Source of the DNA: Blastomonas sp.
GTDB taxonomy: Bacteria > Pseudomonadota > Alphaproteobacteria > Sphingomonadales > Sphingomonadaceae
Assembly: GCF_030373265.1 (NCBI RefSeq)
Contig: NZ_JAUCZC010000001.1
Coordinates: 124,001 to 188,000, forward strand
DNA: 64,000 nt
Reading direction: 5' to 3'
Made by a program: the position numbers and the translations under genes. Under the pieces are notes generated by a model, which was given only the letters and a program-made list of their open reading frames with translations, was not told where the DNA came from and ran no database searches. Shown here piece after piece: positions 9,339-17,846 of this stretch (its first letter is position 1; each line of letters starts with the position of its first letter).

Positions 9339-10445
9339 ATGCCCGGCAAAGTCTATATCCGGCCGGTGGGGTTGGCGGAAAACCCGCAGACCTTCGACGG
9401 CGCGACGCTCCGTCTGGGCAACAGCCTGGTATGGTGTCATCTGCTCGCAGTAGAGACCTATGTTGCTGGCAGGCTGACGGCGCGGCAGATCGTCCCGGTC
9501 GATGGCTTTGATGAGGCTCTGGGGTCGCTTGCCGCAGATCAGGCCGACCGGGCGCGCGTCCAGTTCGCCAACCTGTCGCGGCAGCACCCGCCGCTGGCGC
9601 TGGGCGAGCGGATGCTGCGCTTCGACCAGCCGCAGGTTATGGGCATATTGAACGTCACGCCGGACAGCTTCTCCGACGGCGGCCGCTTCACCGACGATCC
9701 CGCGGGCGCCGCCGATGCGGGATTCGCCATGCTGACCGCAGGCGCGTCGCTGATCGATATCGGCGGCGAATCCACCCGTCCCGAGGCGCCTGTGGTGTGG
9801 GAGGGCGACGAGATCGCCCGCGTTGTCCCTGCGATCAGGGCGCTGGCGCACAGCGGTGCGATCCTCTCGGTCGATACCCGCAAGGCTTCGGTGATGGAGG
9901 CCGCGCTCGATGCGGGCGCGCATATCGTCAACGACGTGTCGGCCTTGCTGTTCGATTCGCGCGCGCTCGATGTTGTCCGGCAGGCCGGTTGCCCGGTCGT
10001 GCTGATGCATGCGCCCTCGCAGGGGCAGAACCCGCACACGGGCGCAGGCTATGGCAACGTCGTCACCGACGTCTTCGACTGGCTTGAGGCGCGTATTGCT
10101 GCGGTCGTGGCAGCGGGAATCGCGCGGGACCGCATTCTGATTGATCCCGGCATCGGCTTCGGCAAATCGCTCTCCGACAATCTCGCGTTGATCAACGCGC
10201 TGGCGCTGTTCCATGCGCTGGGCCAGCCGATTCTGTTCGGTGCGAGCCGCAAGCGCATGATCGGCGCGCTCTCGAACGAGGCGCCAGTGAGCGAAAGACT
10301 TGGCGGATCGCTGACGCTGGCGCTGAGCGCGATCGGATCGGGCGCTCAGATCGTCAGGGTGCATGATGTGCCCGAAACGGTGCAGGCGGCGCGCGTTTGG
10401 CGCGGGTTGCGCGATGCCGCCTTGACGATGCCCGGCCTCGGCTGA
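9339..10445 (+). CDS. folP: Dihydropteroate synthase
   Basis: A 368-residue enzyme condensing 7,8-dihydropterin pyrophosphate with p-aminobenzoate in folate synthesis. The TIM-barrel starts near residue 97 with QVMGILNVTPDSFSDGGRF and continues with IDIGGESTRP, SVDTRKASV, ILIDPGIGFGKS and FGASRKRMIG. The first 95 residues or so are an extension beyond minimal DHPS (about 270 residues); its function is not evident. The start ATG at 9339 lies 5 bases after the ccrM stop, so the two genes are probably co-transcribed. Another folate-pathway gene (thyA) lies 0.5 kb downstream. Confidence 0.95.
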   Translation: MPGKVYIRPVGLAENPQTFDGATLRLGNSLVWCHLLAVETYVAGRLTARQIVPVDGFDEALGSLAADQADRARVQFANLSRQHPPLALGERMLRFDQPQVMGILNVTPDSFSDGGRFTDDPAGAADAGFAMLTAGASLIDIGGESTRPEAPVVWEGDEIARVVPAIRALAHSGAILSVDTRKASVMEAALDAGAHIVNDVSALLFDSRALDVVRQAGCPVVLMHAPSQGQNPHTGAGYGNVVTDVFDWLEARIAAVVAAGIARDRILIDPGIGFGKSLSDNLALINALALFHALGQPILFGASRKRMIGALSNEAPVSERLGGSLTLALSAIGSGAQIVRVHDVPETVQAARVWRGLRDAALTMPGLG

Positions 10446-10458
10446 CACACGGACGACC

Positions 10459-10665
10459 ATGACCAGTTTCGTCCTCTCGCTCGCCATGCTCACCGCAATG
10501 GCGCTCGTCGCCGGTGCCATCGTCCTGCTGCGCCGCGGATTGCGCAAGCAGCCCGTGCTGATGCTCATCCTGGCGGCGGTGATGATCGGCAATGTCGTGA
10601 TCTGGTCGATTCCGACGGAACGCGGTGACAAGCTGGTCGATCAGCAGACCTTGCCGAACCAGTAA
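10459..10665 (+). CDS. Small two-helix membrane protein, unknown function
   Basis: A 68-residue protein with two predicted membrane helices (residues about 4-24 and 31-50) separated by a positively charged RRGLRKQ turn. It ends in a short polar tail. It starts 13 bases after folP and is likely co-transcribed with it. I recognise no family beyond resemblance to short alphaproteobacterial membrane proteins. Codon use and position support a real gene. Confidence 0.6.
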   Translation: MTSFVLSLAMLTAMALVAGAIVLLRRGLRKQPVLMLILAAVMIGNVVIWSIPTERGDKLVDQQTLPNQ

Positions 10666-10719
10666 CGTCCCCCAGCAACATCTGCCCAGCGAGGGCCGTA
10701 ATTGGTGCGTTTGGTTAAA

Positions 10720-10796
10720 TGGTCGGGGAGAGAGGATTCGAACCTCCGGCCCCTGCCTCCCGAAGACAGTGCTCTACCAGGCTGAGCTACTCCCCG
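10720..10796 (-). tRNA. tRNA-Pro (anticodon CGG)
   Basis: On the minus strand, CGGGGAG/CTCCCCG form the acceptor stem. CTGTC/GGCAG close a TTCGGGA loop with anticodon CGG. GGTTCGAATCC is the T-arm and CCA is encoded at 10722-10720. It is 77 bases long and decodes CCG. Confidence 0.95.
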
Positions 10797-10842
10797 ACCC
10801 AGACTTCATGGTGCCTTGCGGCGCCTGGGAGGCAGGGGCGTG

Positions 10843-10871
10843 CCTATAGCCACGCTGTGGTCCCCATGCAA
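10843..10871 (-). promoter_or_regulatory. Promoter of tRNA-Pro
   Basis: On the minus strand, TTGCAT (10871-10866) and TATAGG (10848-10843) are separated by 17 bases, about 46 bases upstream of the mature tRNA end. The -10 is identical to that of tRNA-Leu in this window. Confidence 0.5.
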
Positions 10872-10939
10872 GCGGCCATTTTCGCTTTTCTCGGGCGATG
10901 CAATGGCAAGCCGAAAAGCCCCATGCTAGACCCCGTCTT

Positions 10940-11911
10940 ATGGACACCGCACTACAGAGTCGCGCGCCACACCAGGCGGGCACGCGCCATTTCGAATGGC
11001 AATATCTGGATCTGATGCAGCAGGTCTGGACGCAAGGACACGAGCGCTCCGATCGCACCGGGGTGGGCACGCGCTCACTGTTCGGCGCGATGATGCGGTT
11101 CGACCTTTCGGATGGGGCGATGCCGCTGCTGACCACCAAACGCGTCTACTGGAAAGCCGCGGCGCGCGAGATGCTGTGGTTCCTTACCGGGGATACCAAC
11201 ATCCGCTCGCTGGTGATGCAGGGCGTGCACATCTGGACCGACTGGCCGCTCGATGCGTATCGCCGCGCGACGGGCGAGGCGATCGATCGCGACAGCTTCG
11301 AGGCACGGATCATCGAGGACGCAGCTTTTGCCGCGCGCTGGGGGGATCTGGGCCCGGTCTATGGCAAGCAATGGGTCGACTGGCCGGTCTATGAGCCGCT
11401 GGACGATGGCAGCGGCCTGTTCCGTCAGCGTGGGCAGGGGATCAACCAGATCGCCGAACTGGTCGACAGCCTGCGGACCAACCCCGGATCGCGCCGCCAC
11501 ATCTTCGAGGGCTGGAACGTCGCCGAACTCGACCGGATGGCGCTGCCGCCGTGCCACAAGACCTATCAGTTCTTCGTCGCAGATGGGAAGCTCACCGGAT
11601 TGCTCTATCAGCGCTCGTGCGATCTGGCGTTGGGCGTTCCGTTCAACATTTTTTCCGCGGCGCTGATCATCCGGATGCTGGCGCAGCAATGCGATCTCGA
11701 GCCGGGAGAGCTGATCTGGAACGGCGGCGATGTGCACCTCTATCTCAATCACGCTGAGCTGGTCGCGACGCAGCTTGCCCGCGAACCGAGCGGGGCGCCC
11801 AGGCTGGACATCGTCCGCCGCCCGCCCAGCATTTTCGATTATGCGATCGACGATTTCCTGGTTCGGGATTACGCGCCACAGCCGCATATCTCCGCGCCTG
11901 TCGCCGTGTGA
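10940..11911 (+). CDS. thyA: Thymidylate synthase
   Basis: A 323-residue ThyA that methylates dUMP to dTMP with methylenetetrahydrofolate. The catalytic Cys lies in LPPCHKTYQFFV. It is followed by LYQRSCDLALGVPFNI (the dUMP phosphate/base pocket) and GGDVHLYLNH. The N-terminal RTGVGTRSLFG loop is present, and the protein ends in the family-typical -PVAV. It is somewhat longer than the 264-residue E. coli enzyme because of an insert after DWPL (residues about 105-170), seen in other long ThyA forms. The start at 10940 is chosen over 10898 because similarity begins there. Confidence 0.96.
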   Translation: MDTALQSRAPHQAGTRHFEWQYLDLMQQVWTQGHERSDRTGVGTRSLFGAMMRFDLSDGAMPLLTTKRVYWKAAAREMLWFLTGDTNIRSLVMQGVHIWTDWPLDAYRRATGEAIDRDSFEARIIEDAAFAARWGDLGPVYGKQWVDWPVYEPLDDGSGLFRQRGQGINQIAELVDSLRTNPGSRRHIFEGWNVAELDRMALPPCHKTYQFFVADGKLTGLLYQRSCDLALGVPFNIFSAALIIRMLAQQCDLEPGELIWNGGDVHLYLNHAELVATQLAREPSGAPRLDIVRRPPSIFDYAIDDFLVRDYAPQPHISAPVAV

Positions 11912-11933
11912 GACAGGGTGAAGGGCAGCACTA

Positions 11934-11962
11934 TTGACCTATTCCGAATCTTGAAATAATGT
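11934..11962 (+). promoter_or_regulatory. Promoter of the branched-chain oxoacid dehydrogenase operon
   Basis: TTGACC (11934-11939) and TAATGT (11957-11962) have a 17-base spacer, 78 bases before the E1alpha start. This is one of the better sigma70-like matches in the window. Confidence 0.6.
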
Positions 11963-12040
11963 GTCTCGACGGTGCAATTAGTCGAAAGGCCATCAAGAGC
12001 CTTTTCCGGCTGAAAGAGCACAGACCCGAGAGGATTTTTG

Positions 12041-13315
12041 ATGGCCGATGGTCCTTTGAGATCGAATCAGCAGCCGCTTGCGCTGCACGTTCCTGAACCC
12101 CGCTCACGGCCCGGTGATCCGGTCGATTTTAGCGATGTGGTCGTTCCCGCCGCTGGCAGCATGGCTCGGCCCGACGAAGCGGTGTCTCCTCACGAGATGC
12201 GTGATCTGTCCTTCGGCCTTGTGCGCGTGCTTGACGACGAGCATCGCGCCGTCGGCGCTTGGGACCCACGGCTTCCGCACGAAACGCTGCTCAAGATGCT
12301 GCGCACGATGGCGCTGACCCGCGCGTTCGACGAGCGGCTCTATCGCGCGCAGCGGCAGGGCAAGACCAGCTTCTACATGAAGTGCACCGGCGAGGAGGCG
12401 ACATCGGTCGCCGCTGCCGCCGCGATGCAGGGCGATGACATGGTGTTCCCCAGCTATCGCCAGCAGGGCATCCTGATGTGGCGCGGCTATGCGCTCACCG
12501 AGATGATCAACCAGATCTATTCGAACCGCGGCGACAAATTGAAGGGCCGTCAGCTGCCGATCATGTATTCGGTGCCTGAGCTCAGCTTCTTCACCATCTC
12601 GGGCAACCTCGCGACGCAATATCCGCAAGCGGTGGGCTGGGCGATGGCGAGCGCGATCAAGGGCGATACCCGGATCGCCAGCTGCTGGTGCGGCGAAGGC
12701 TCGACCGCGGAAGGCGACTTCCACAGCGCGATGACCTTTGCTTCGGTCTACAACGCGCCGACCATACTTAACGTCGTCAACAACCAGTGGGCGATCTCGA
12801 GCTTCTCAGGATTTGCCGGAGCCGAGCGAACCACCTTTGCCGCGCGCGCGATCGGCTATGGCATCGCCGGCCTGCGCGTCGATGGCAACGATGCGCTCGC
12901 GGTCTATGCGGCGACGCAATGGGCGGCCGAGCGCGCGCGCTCGAACAAGGGCCCGACGCTGATCGAGCACTTCACCTACCGCGCCGAAGGGCACAGCACT
13001 TCGGACGATCCATCCGCCTATCGCAGCGCGCAGGAAAGCGCCGAATGGCCGCTGGGTGATCCGATTTATCGGTTGAAGCAGCATTGCATCGCGCTGGGCA
13101 TCTGGGACGACGAGCGCCACGCCGCGATGGACCTGGAGCTGGCCGAAATGGTCAAGGCCGCGACCAAGGAAGCCGAGAAGAACGGCGTGCTCGGCCATGG
13201 CATGCACCAGCCGTTCGAGACGATGTTCGAGGACGTGTTCGAGGAACTGCCCTGGCATCTACAGGAGCAGATGGCGCAAGCGCTGGAAGAAAGGGCCGCG
13301 AAATGGCCGAAGTGA
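12041..13315 (+). CDS. bkdA1: Branched-chain 2-oxoacid dehydrogenase E1 component, alpha subunit
   Basis: A 424-residue thiamine-diphosphate subunit of the 2-oxoisovalerate dehydrogenase complex in valine, leucine and isoleucine breakdown. The TPP motif is in CGEGSTAEGDFHSAM through NNQWAIS. The E1alpha phosphorylation-loop-like region TYRAEGHSTSDDPSAYRS matches the branched-chain rather than the pyruvate enzyme. The long N-terminus (about 80 residues before LLKMLRTMALTRAFDERL) is typical of bacterial BkdA1. ATG 12041 has GAGAGGA 7 bases upstream; the preceding in-frame TTG is unlikely. E1beta overlaps its 3' end by 13 bases. Confidence 0.94.
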   Translation: MADGPLRSNQQPLALHVPEPRSRPGDPVDFSDVVVPAAGSMARPDEAVSPHEMRDLSFGLVRVLDDEHRAVGAWDPRLPHETLLKMLRTMALTRAFDERLYRAQRQGKTSFYMKCTGEEATSVAAAAAMQGDDMVFPSYRQQGILMWRGYALTEMINQIYSNRGDKLKGRQLPIMYSVPELSFFTISGNLATQYPQAVGWAMASAIKGDTRIASCWCGEGSTAEGDFHSAMTFASVYNAPTILNVVNNQWAISSFSGFAGAERTTFAARAIGYGIAGLRVDGNDALAVYAATQWAAERARSNKGPTLIEHFTYRAEGHSTSDDPSAYRSAQESAEWPLGDPIYRLKQHCIALGIWDDERHAAMDLELAEMVKAATKEAEKNGVLGHGMHQPFETMFEDVFEELPWHLQEQMAQALEERAAKWPK

Positions 13316-14373
13316 TGCAGGATAACGCGACGTCCGAAGCTGGCTCCGATGAAGCGGCCACCAAGACGATGAACATGATCGAGGCGATCAACAGCGCCAT
13401 GGACGTCATGATGGAGCGCGACCCCGATGTGGTCGTGATGGGCGAGGACGTCGGCTATTTCGGCGGCGTGTTCCGGTGCACCGCAGGGCTGCAGGCGAAG
13501 TACGGCAAGACGCGGGTGTTCGACACCCCGATCAGCGAATGCGGCATCGTCGGTGTTGCCGTCGGCATGGGGGCCTATGGCCTGCGTCCGGTCCCCGAGA
13601 TCCAGTTTGCCGATTACATCTATCCCGGGATCGATCAGCTGATCTCCGAGGCCGCGCGGCTGCGCTATCGTTCGGCGGGCGAGTTTATCGCGCCGATCAC
13701 GGTGCGCTCGCCTTTCGGCGGCGGCATCTTCGGCGGCCAGACCCACAGCCAGAGCCCTGAGAGCCTGTTCACGCACGTCTCCGGCCTCAAGACGGTGATC
13801 CCGTCGACGCCCTATGACGCCAAGGGACTGCTGATTTCGGCGATCGAAGACAACGATCCGGTGATCTTCTTCGAGCCCAAGCGCATCTATAACGGCCCGT
13901 TCACCGGCTATTACGACCGTCCGGTCGAACCCTGGTCCAAGCACGCGGCATCGAAGGTGCCGACCGGCCATTATCGCATCCCGCTGGGCAAGGCGAACAT
14001 CGTGCGCGCAGGGGAAGCGCTGACCATTCTGGCCTATGGCACGATGGTGCATGTCGCCAAGGCCGTCGTCGAAGCCAATGGCGTCGATGCCGAGGTGATC
14101 GACCTGCGCACATTGCTGCCGCTCGACATCGAGACGATCGAGGCGTCGGTCAAGAAAACCGGGCGCTGCCTGATCATCCATGAGGCGACGCGGACCAGCG
14201 GCTTCGGCGCGGAACTCTCCGCTTTGGTGCAGGAGCGCTGCTTCTACCACCTCGAAGCCCCGGTCGAACGCGTCACCGGCTTCGACACGCCTTATCCGCA
14301 CAGCCTCGAATGGGCGTATTTCCCCGGCCCGATCCGCATCGGTCGCGCCATTGCCAAGATCATGAAGGACTGA
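13303..14373 (+). CDS. bkdA2: Branched-chain 2-oxoacid dehydrogenase E1 component, beta subunit
   Basis: A 356-residue partner of the preceding alpha subunit; together they form the alpha2beta2 E1 that decarboxylates branched-chain oxoacids. Family blocks include VVVMGEDVGYFGGVF, ISECGIVGVAVGMGAYGLRPVPEIQFADYIYP, RSPFGGGIFGGQTHSQSPE and DLRTLLPLDIETI. The start is ATG 13303, with AAGGG 7 bases upstream, inside the end of bkdA1; a TGATG alternative at 13315 would shorten it by four residues. Translational coupling to bkdA1 is expected, fitting equal subunit stoichiometry. Confidence 0.95.
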   Translation: MAEVMQDNATSEAGSDEAATKTMNMIEAINSAMDVMMERDPDVVVMGEDVGYFGGVFRCTAGLQAKYGKTRVFDTPISECGIVGVAVGMGAYGLRPVPEIQFADYIYPGIDQLISEAARLRYRSAGEFIAPITVRSPFGGGIFGGQTHSQSPESLFTHVSGLKTVIPSTPYDAKGLLISAIEDNDPVIFFEPKRIYNGPFTGYYDRPVEPWSKHAASKVPTGHYRIPLGKANIVRAGEALTILAYGTMVHVAKAVVEANGVDAEVIDLRTLLPLDIETIEASVKKTGRCLIIHEATRTSGFGAELSALVQERCFYHLEAPVERVTGFDTPYPHSLEWAYFPGPIRIGRAIAKIMKD

Positions 14374-14379
14374 CCCGCC

Positions 14380-15678
14380 ATGGCAACTTTTACCTTCAAC
14401 CTGCCCGACATCGGCGAGGGCATTGCCGAGGCGGAAATCGTGGCGATGCACGTCAAGATTGGTGACCGGATCGAGGAAGACGGTCGCATCGCCGACATGA
14501 TGACCGACAAAGCGACCGTCGAAATGGAATCGCCGGTCTCGGGCACCGTCACCAAGGTGGCGGGCGCCGAGGGCGATGTCATCGCGATCGGATCGATGCT
14601 GGTCGAGATCGAGATCGAGGGCGAAGTTTCCGACAGCGATGCCGAGCCGGGCTTCGATGTCGCGCCCGAGCCCGAGACGATCGAGGCGGAAACGCCCAAG
14701 CTTCCGCCCGTCGAAGAGGTTGCTGCTCCGGTTGCGAAACCGGCACCCGCACCGGCCCCTGCACCCGCAGCTCCAAAGGCCAGCGTGAGAGATGGGCCCC
14801 TGCCTTCGCAGGGGGCCGGGCACGACAGTGCCAAGGTGCTGGCGTCACCCGTCGTACGCCAGCGGGCGCGCGATCTGGGCATCGATCTTGCCAAGGTGCG
14901 GCCTTCGGAAGGCACCCGCATCCGCCATGCCGATCTCGACGCCTATCTCAACTATGGCGGCACCCGCGCCGGTCCGGGCCGTGCCGCAGACGAGGAAATC
15001 CGCGTCATCGGCATGCGCAAGCGAATCGCGCAGAACATGGCCGAATCGAAGCGCAACATCCCGCACTTCACCTATGTCGACGAGATCGACGTGACGAAGA
15101 TGGAGGATATGCGCGGAGAAATGAACGCCAGCCGAGGCGATCGCCCCAAGCTGACCGCGCTGCCGATCCTGATCGCGGCGATCTGCAAGACGCTGCGTGA
15201 ATACCCGATGCTCAACGCGCGCTATGACGACGAGGCCAATGTCGTCACACGCTCGGGCGCGGTGCATCTGGGGATCGCCACGCAGACCGATGCCGGGCTG
15301 ATGGTACCCGTGCTGCGCGGTGCCGAATCGCTGAGCGTCTGGGATATGGCGAGCGAGATCGCGCGCCTCGCCGACGCAGCGCGCAGCGGCAAGGCGAAGA
15401 GCGACGAGCTGTCCGGCTCGACGCTGACGCTGACCTCATTGGGCCCGCTTGGCGGCATTGCCACGACGCCGGTGATCAACCGGCCCGAAGTCGCGATCAT
15501 CGGCCCCAACAAGATCGTCGAACGGCCGATGGTGGTCGATGGCGCGGTCGTGATCCGCAAGATGATGAACCTGTCGATCTCGTGCGATCACCGCGTGGTC
15601 GACGGCTATGACGCGGCCAGCTTCGTCCAGGCGCTCAAGCGCCGGATCGAGACGCCGATCTATATCTTCGCGGATTGA
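14380..15678 (+). CDS. bkdB: Branched-chain 2-oxoacid dehydrogenase E2 (dihydrolipoyl acyltransferase)
   Basis: A 432-residue E2 core protein that transfers acyl groups from E1 to CoA. It has one lipoyl domain (residues 3-79) with the lipoylated Lys44 in MTDKATVEME. An Ala/Pro linker follows, then a peripheral-subunit-binding domain (about 152-188, ASPVVRQRARDLGID) and the catalytic acyltransferase domain ending in SCDHRVVDGYDAASF with the catalytic His. The linker contains an unusual segment (residues 136-150) encoded by a GC-rich palindrome resembling intergenic REP elements. It follows E1beta by 6 bases. No E3 (lpd) gene follows, so that subunit must be encoded elsewhere. Confidence 0.95.
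   Translation: MATFTFNLPDIGEGIAEAEIVAMHVKIGDRIEEDGRIADMMTDKATVEMESPVSGTVTKVAGAEGDVIAIGSMLVEIEIEGEVSDSDAEPGFDVAPEPETIEAETPKLPPVEEVAAPVAKPAPAPAPAPAAPKASVRDGPLPSQGAGHDSAKVLASPVVRQRARDLGIDLAKVRPSEGTRIRHADLDAYLNYGGTRAGPGRAADEEIRVIGMRKRIAQNMAESKRNIPHFTYVDEIDVTKMEDMRGEMNASRGDRPKLTALPILIAAICKTLREYPMLNARYDDEANVVTRSGAVHLGIATQTDAGLMVPVLRGAESLSVWDMASEIARLADAARSGKAKSDELSGSTLTLTSLGPLGGIATTPVINRPEVAIIGPNKIVERPMVVDGAVVIRKMMNLSISCDHRVVDGYDAASFVQALKRRIETPIYIFAD
14791..14820 (+). repeat. REP-like palindrome embedded in the E2 coding sequence
   Basis: CCCCTGC (14797-14803), loop CTTC, GCAGGGG (14808-14814) is a perfect 7-bp stem, extended outward by GGC/GCC with one bulged base. It is read in frame as part of the E2 linker. 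The form (GC stem around a CTTC loop) resembles REP palindromes found between genes in sphingomonads. Confidence 0.5.
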
Positions 15679-15683
15679 ATAGG

Positions 15684-15812
15684 AAATCCTCCCCTGCAAG
15701 GGGAGGGGGACCATCCGGAGGATGGTGGAGGGGTGTCACCCTCTCGCAGACGTGGACACCCCTCCGTCAGCGCTTTGCGCTGCCACCTCCCCTTGCAGGG
15801 GAGGAATTTTTG
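15684..15812. repeat. Compound inverted-repeat element between bkdB and the DUF11-like gene
   Basis: A near-perfect outer inverted repeat (15684-15706 against 15786-15810, core CCTCCCCTGCAAGGGGAGG) flanks about 80 bases. Inside are nested hairpins: CCATCC-GGA-GGATGG at 15711-15725, and GTGTC...GACAC with GGAGGGGTGT-type arms. It lies where two genes converge. It looks like a dispersed sphingomonad intergenic repeat (RNA hairpin or small non-autonomous element) and probably also stops transcription from both sides. Confidence 0.7.
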
Positions 15813-15818
15813 AAATCA

Positions 15819-16283
15819 TTACCTAACAATCGCCCGGAAGGTCACCCGGCGGGTCTCGCCCTGCATCAGCCGGTCGCCGACCTGCCAGCGCAGGTGGGTG
15901 ACGTCGTCGGGGTTGGCCGGGCGCCAGCCGCCTTCGCCCAGCGATACGCGCAGGTCCGACAGCACGCCCCAGCTGCGGCCGCCGTCGATCGATACGATTT
16001 CGCTGCCGTCCACCGTCTCGTCGAGGCGCACGGTGCGCGGCAGGGGGTTTGTGACGGTGAAGTCTCGCACCGGCTGCTTGCCGGTGTTGCGGTATTCGAC
16101 GACATAGATCAGCCGTTCGCCGCGGCTCACCTGGCGGGCGGGCTCTAGCCGCACGCGGCGCGCGCCGGTCCCTTGCGGGTCAATCCGTTCGACGAAAATA
16201 GATGATTTGGTGAGAACATCGCTCGATGCCAGCGCCGCTGCCGGTGCCGCCAAGGCGAGCAGCGCGAGAGTTGTGCGCAGCAT
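15819..16283 (-). CDS. Secreted DUF11-like protein, unknown function
   Basis: A 154-residue protein with a signal peptide (MLRTTLALLALAAPAAALAS, cleavage after ALA). It contains a single beta-sandwich segment of the DUF11 type: RGERLIYVVEYRNTGKQPVRDFTVTNPLP, then a GRSWGVLSDL turn and a final LRWQVGDRLMQGETRRVTFRAIV strand block. DUF11 domains are Ig-like folds of surface and secreted proteins. A periplasmic location is predicted. It is convergent with bkdB, with the repeat element between. The biological role is unknown. Confidence 0.75.
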   Translation of the reverse strand: MLRTTLALLALAAPAAALASSDVLTKSSIFVERIDPQGTGARRVRLEPARQVSRGERLIYVVEYRNTGKQPVRDFTVTNPLPRTVRLDETVDGSEIVSIDGGRSWGVLSDLRVSLGEGGWRPANPDDVTHLRWQVGDRLMQGETRRVTFRAIVR

Positions 16284-16474
16284 TCCTTACCCCAATTTGC
16301 CCCTGCCGGCCCTGTCCGGCTTGGCAGGGAGATAGCTGCCAGCAGCGAACATATGGTTAATACGACAGCAGATTTTCCATCCGATATTGCTTTCGATGCC
16401 GCTGGATTGTGCCGGGGATTCGGTGCAGATATGCAATCAACAGCCCGGATTGCGGGCCAAGGGCATTGTCATTC

Positions 16475-17644
16475 ATGTCGCTACCTCCACCAGACCGTTC
16501 CTTATCCGACGAATTGCGACGCGACCGGTTGTTGGCCGCGTTGGCACTGATCGCGGGTGTCGCCCTGTTTCTGGCGTTTCCCTTCGCGATGCGGGCAGGG
16601 GCCGAGTTCTTCCTGCCGCTTGCCGTCGCCATCGTGCTGTCGATCGCCCTGGTGCCCGCGCTGGAGTGGATGGAGCGGCGCGGACTGCCTTCGATGGCGG
16701 CAGCGTTCCTGTGCCTGGTGCTGTTCCTGGTGATCGCCAATGGCGCGTTGGCGGTGATCGTGGTGCCGGCAGCCGACTGGTTCCTGCTGCTGCCCGACCG
16801 GCTGCCCAAGATCATGGAAAACCTCGCGCCGCTGATCGATCTGTATTCGGATCTGCAGAAGTTCGTCGATGACACCACACGATTGGTGTCGGGGTCTATG
16901 GTGCGGGCGCAGAAGGCCGCGACGGCCTCGCCCGAATCGCTGCTCGATCTGTTTGCCAGCGCAGCGCCCGGCGTTGCTCTGCAAATGGCGTTCGTCGTGC
17001 TGCTGATCTTCTTCTTTCTCGCGGGGTGGACCAAGCTGCGCGAGAACGCGATCAACAGCCGCGGCAGCTTTACCGGTGCAATGGCGACCGCCAGGGTCAT
17101 CCAGAACGTCGTTTCGGCGACGTCGGCCTATCTGACCACGATCACCATCATCAACCTGCTCCTGGGGCTGTCTGTAGGCGTTGTAGTGTGGATGCTGGGG
17201 ATGGAGTCGCCTGCGATGTGGGGCGGCATCGTCGCGCTGCTCAACTTCGTGCCCTATCTGGGCCCGGTGATCGCCGCCGTGCTGCTCGCGCTGGGCGGGC
17301 TGATGAGCTTTGGCGACCTGTGGACCGCGCTGATTCCCGCTAGCGTGCAGATCGTGTTCCACCTGATCGAGGCCAATCTGATCACGCCTGCGGTGCTCGG
17401 CCGCAAGCTGACGATGAACCCGCTGCTGATTCTCGTGTCGCTGAGCTATTGGGCGTGGGTGTGGGGCACCACCGGCGCGCTGTTGGCGGTGCCGCTGCTG
17501 ATCATCATCCAGACCGTCGTCGCGGCAGCAGGCAAGCCGGATATCGCCGGTTTCCTGTTCGAATCGGGGACACTCACGCGCGCGCCGCGCGAGCCGGAAT
17601 CGCCAGCAGCAGAGCCACTTTCACCAGTTCGCGGGAAAAATTGA
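16475..17644 (+). CDS. AI-2E family transporter (PerM/TqsA-type membrane protein)
   Basis: A 389-residue integral membrane protein. Two N-terminal helices (about 22-75) are followed by a soluble amphipathic segment and about five more helices, with the family's GGIVALLNFVPYLGPVIAAV and NPLLILVSLSYWAWVWGTTGALLAVPLLI blocks. The family includes the AI-2 exporter TqsA, Na+(Li+)/H+ antiporters and uncharacterised PerM proteins, so the substrate is unknown. The start ATG at 16475 is preferred to 16409, where the extra residues are not membrane-like or conserved. tRNA-Asp follows. Confidence 0.88.
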   Translation: MSLPPPDRSLSDELRRDRLLAALALIAGVALFLAFPFAMRAGAEFFLPLAVAIVLSIALVPALEWMERRGLPSMAAAFLCLVLFLVIANGALAVIVVPAADWFLLLPDRLPKIMENLAPLIDLYSDLQKFVDDTTRLVSGSMVRAQKAATASPESLLDLFASAAPGVALQMAFVVLLIFFFLAGWTKLRENAINSRGSFTGAMATARVIQNVVSATSAYLTTITIINLLLGLSVGVVVWMLGMESPAMWGGIVALLNFVPYLGPVIAAVLLALGGLMSFGDLWTALIPASVQIVFHLIEANLITPAVLGRKLTMNPLLILVSLSYWAWVWGTTGALLAVPLLIIIQTVVAAAGKPDIAGFLFESGTLTRAPREPESPAAEPLSPVRGKN

Positions 17645-17652
17645 AACACCTG

Positions 17653-17681
17653 TTGACAGGTGGGATGGTCAATTCTATCAG
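17653..17681 (+). promoter_or_regulatory. Promoter of tRNA-Asp
   Basis: A perfect -35 TTGACA (17653-17658), a 17-base spacer and TATCAG (17676-17681) end 17 bases before the tRNA. The -35 overlaps a small CACCTGT/ACAGGTG inverted repeat just after the permease stop. Confidence 0.65.
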
Positions 17682-17698
17682 CCGCGCTCCAACACGAT

Positions 17699-17775
<77 letters not shown>

Positions 17776-17846
17776 TTGGACCGGAGATTATCTCCGGCAA
17801 AATGGTCACTCGCACGTGTTGGAACTACCTTGAAATCATGATCGGA

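Noticed and set aside
13066-14823. 585-codon open frame on the minus strand
   Set aside because: It is antisense to the well-conserved bkdA1, bkdA2 and bkdB genes. High GC at third positions leaves the opposite frame open, and the protein is a His/Asp/Arg-rich composition without motifs.
16353-16550. 65-codon frame overlapping the permease start
   Set aside because: No ribosome site or family, overlaps the conserved start of the AI-2E permease in another frame.
17781-17797. Terminator after tRNA-Asp (CCGGAGA-TTA-TCTCCGG)
   Set aside because: A perfect 7-bp stem exists but no T-run follows on either strand, so termination is not supported.
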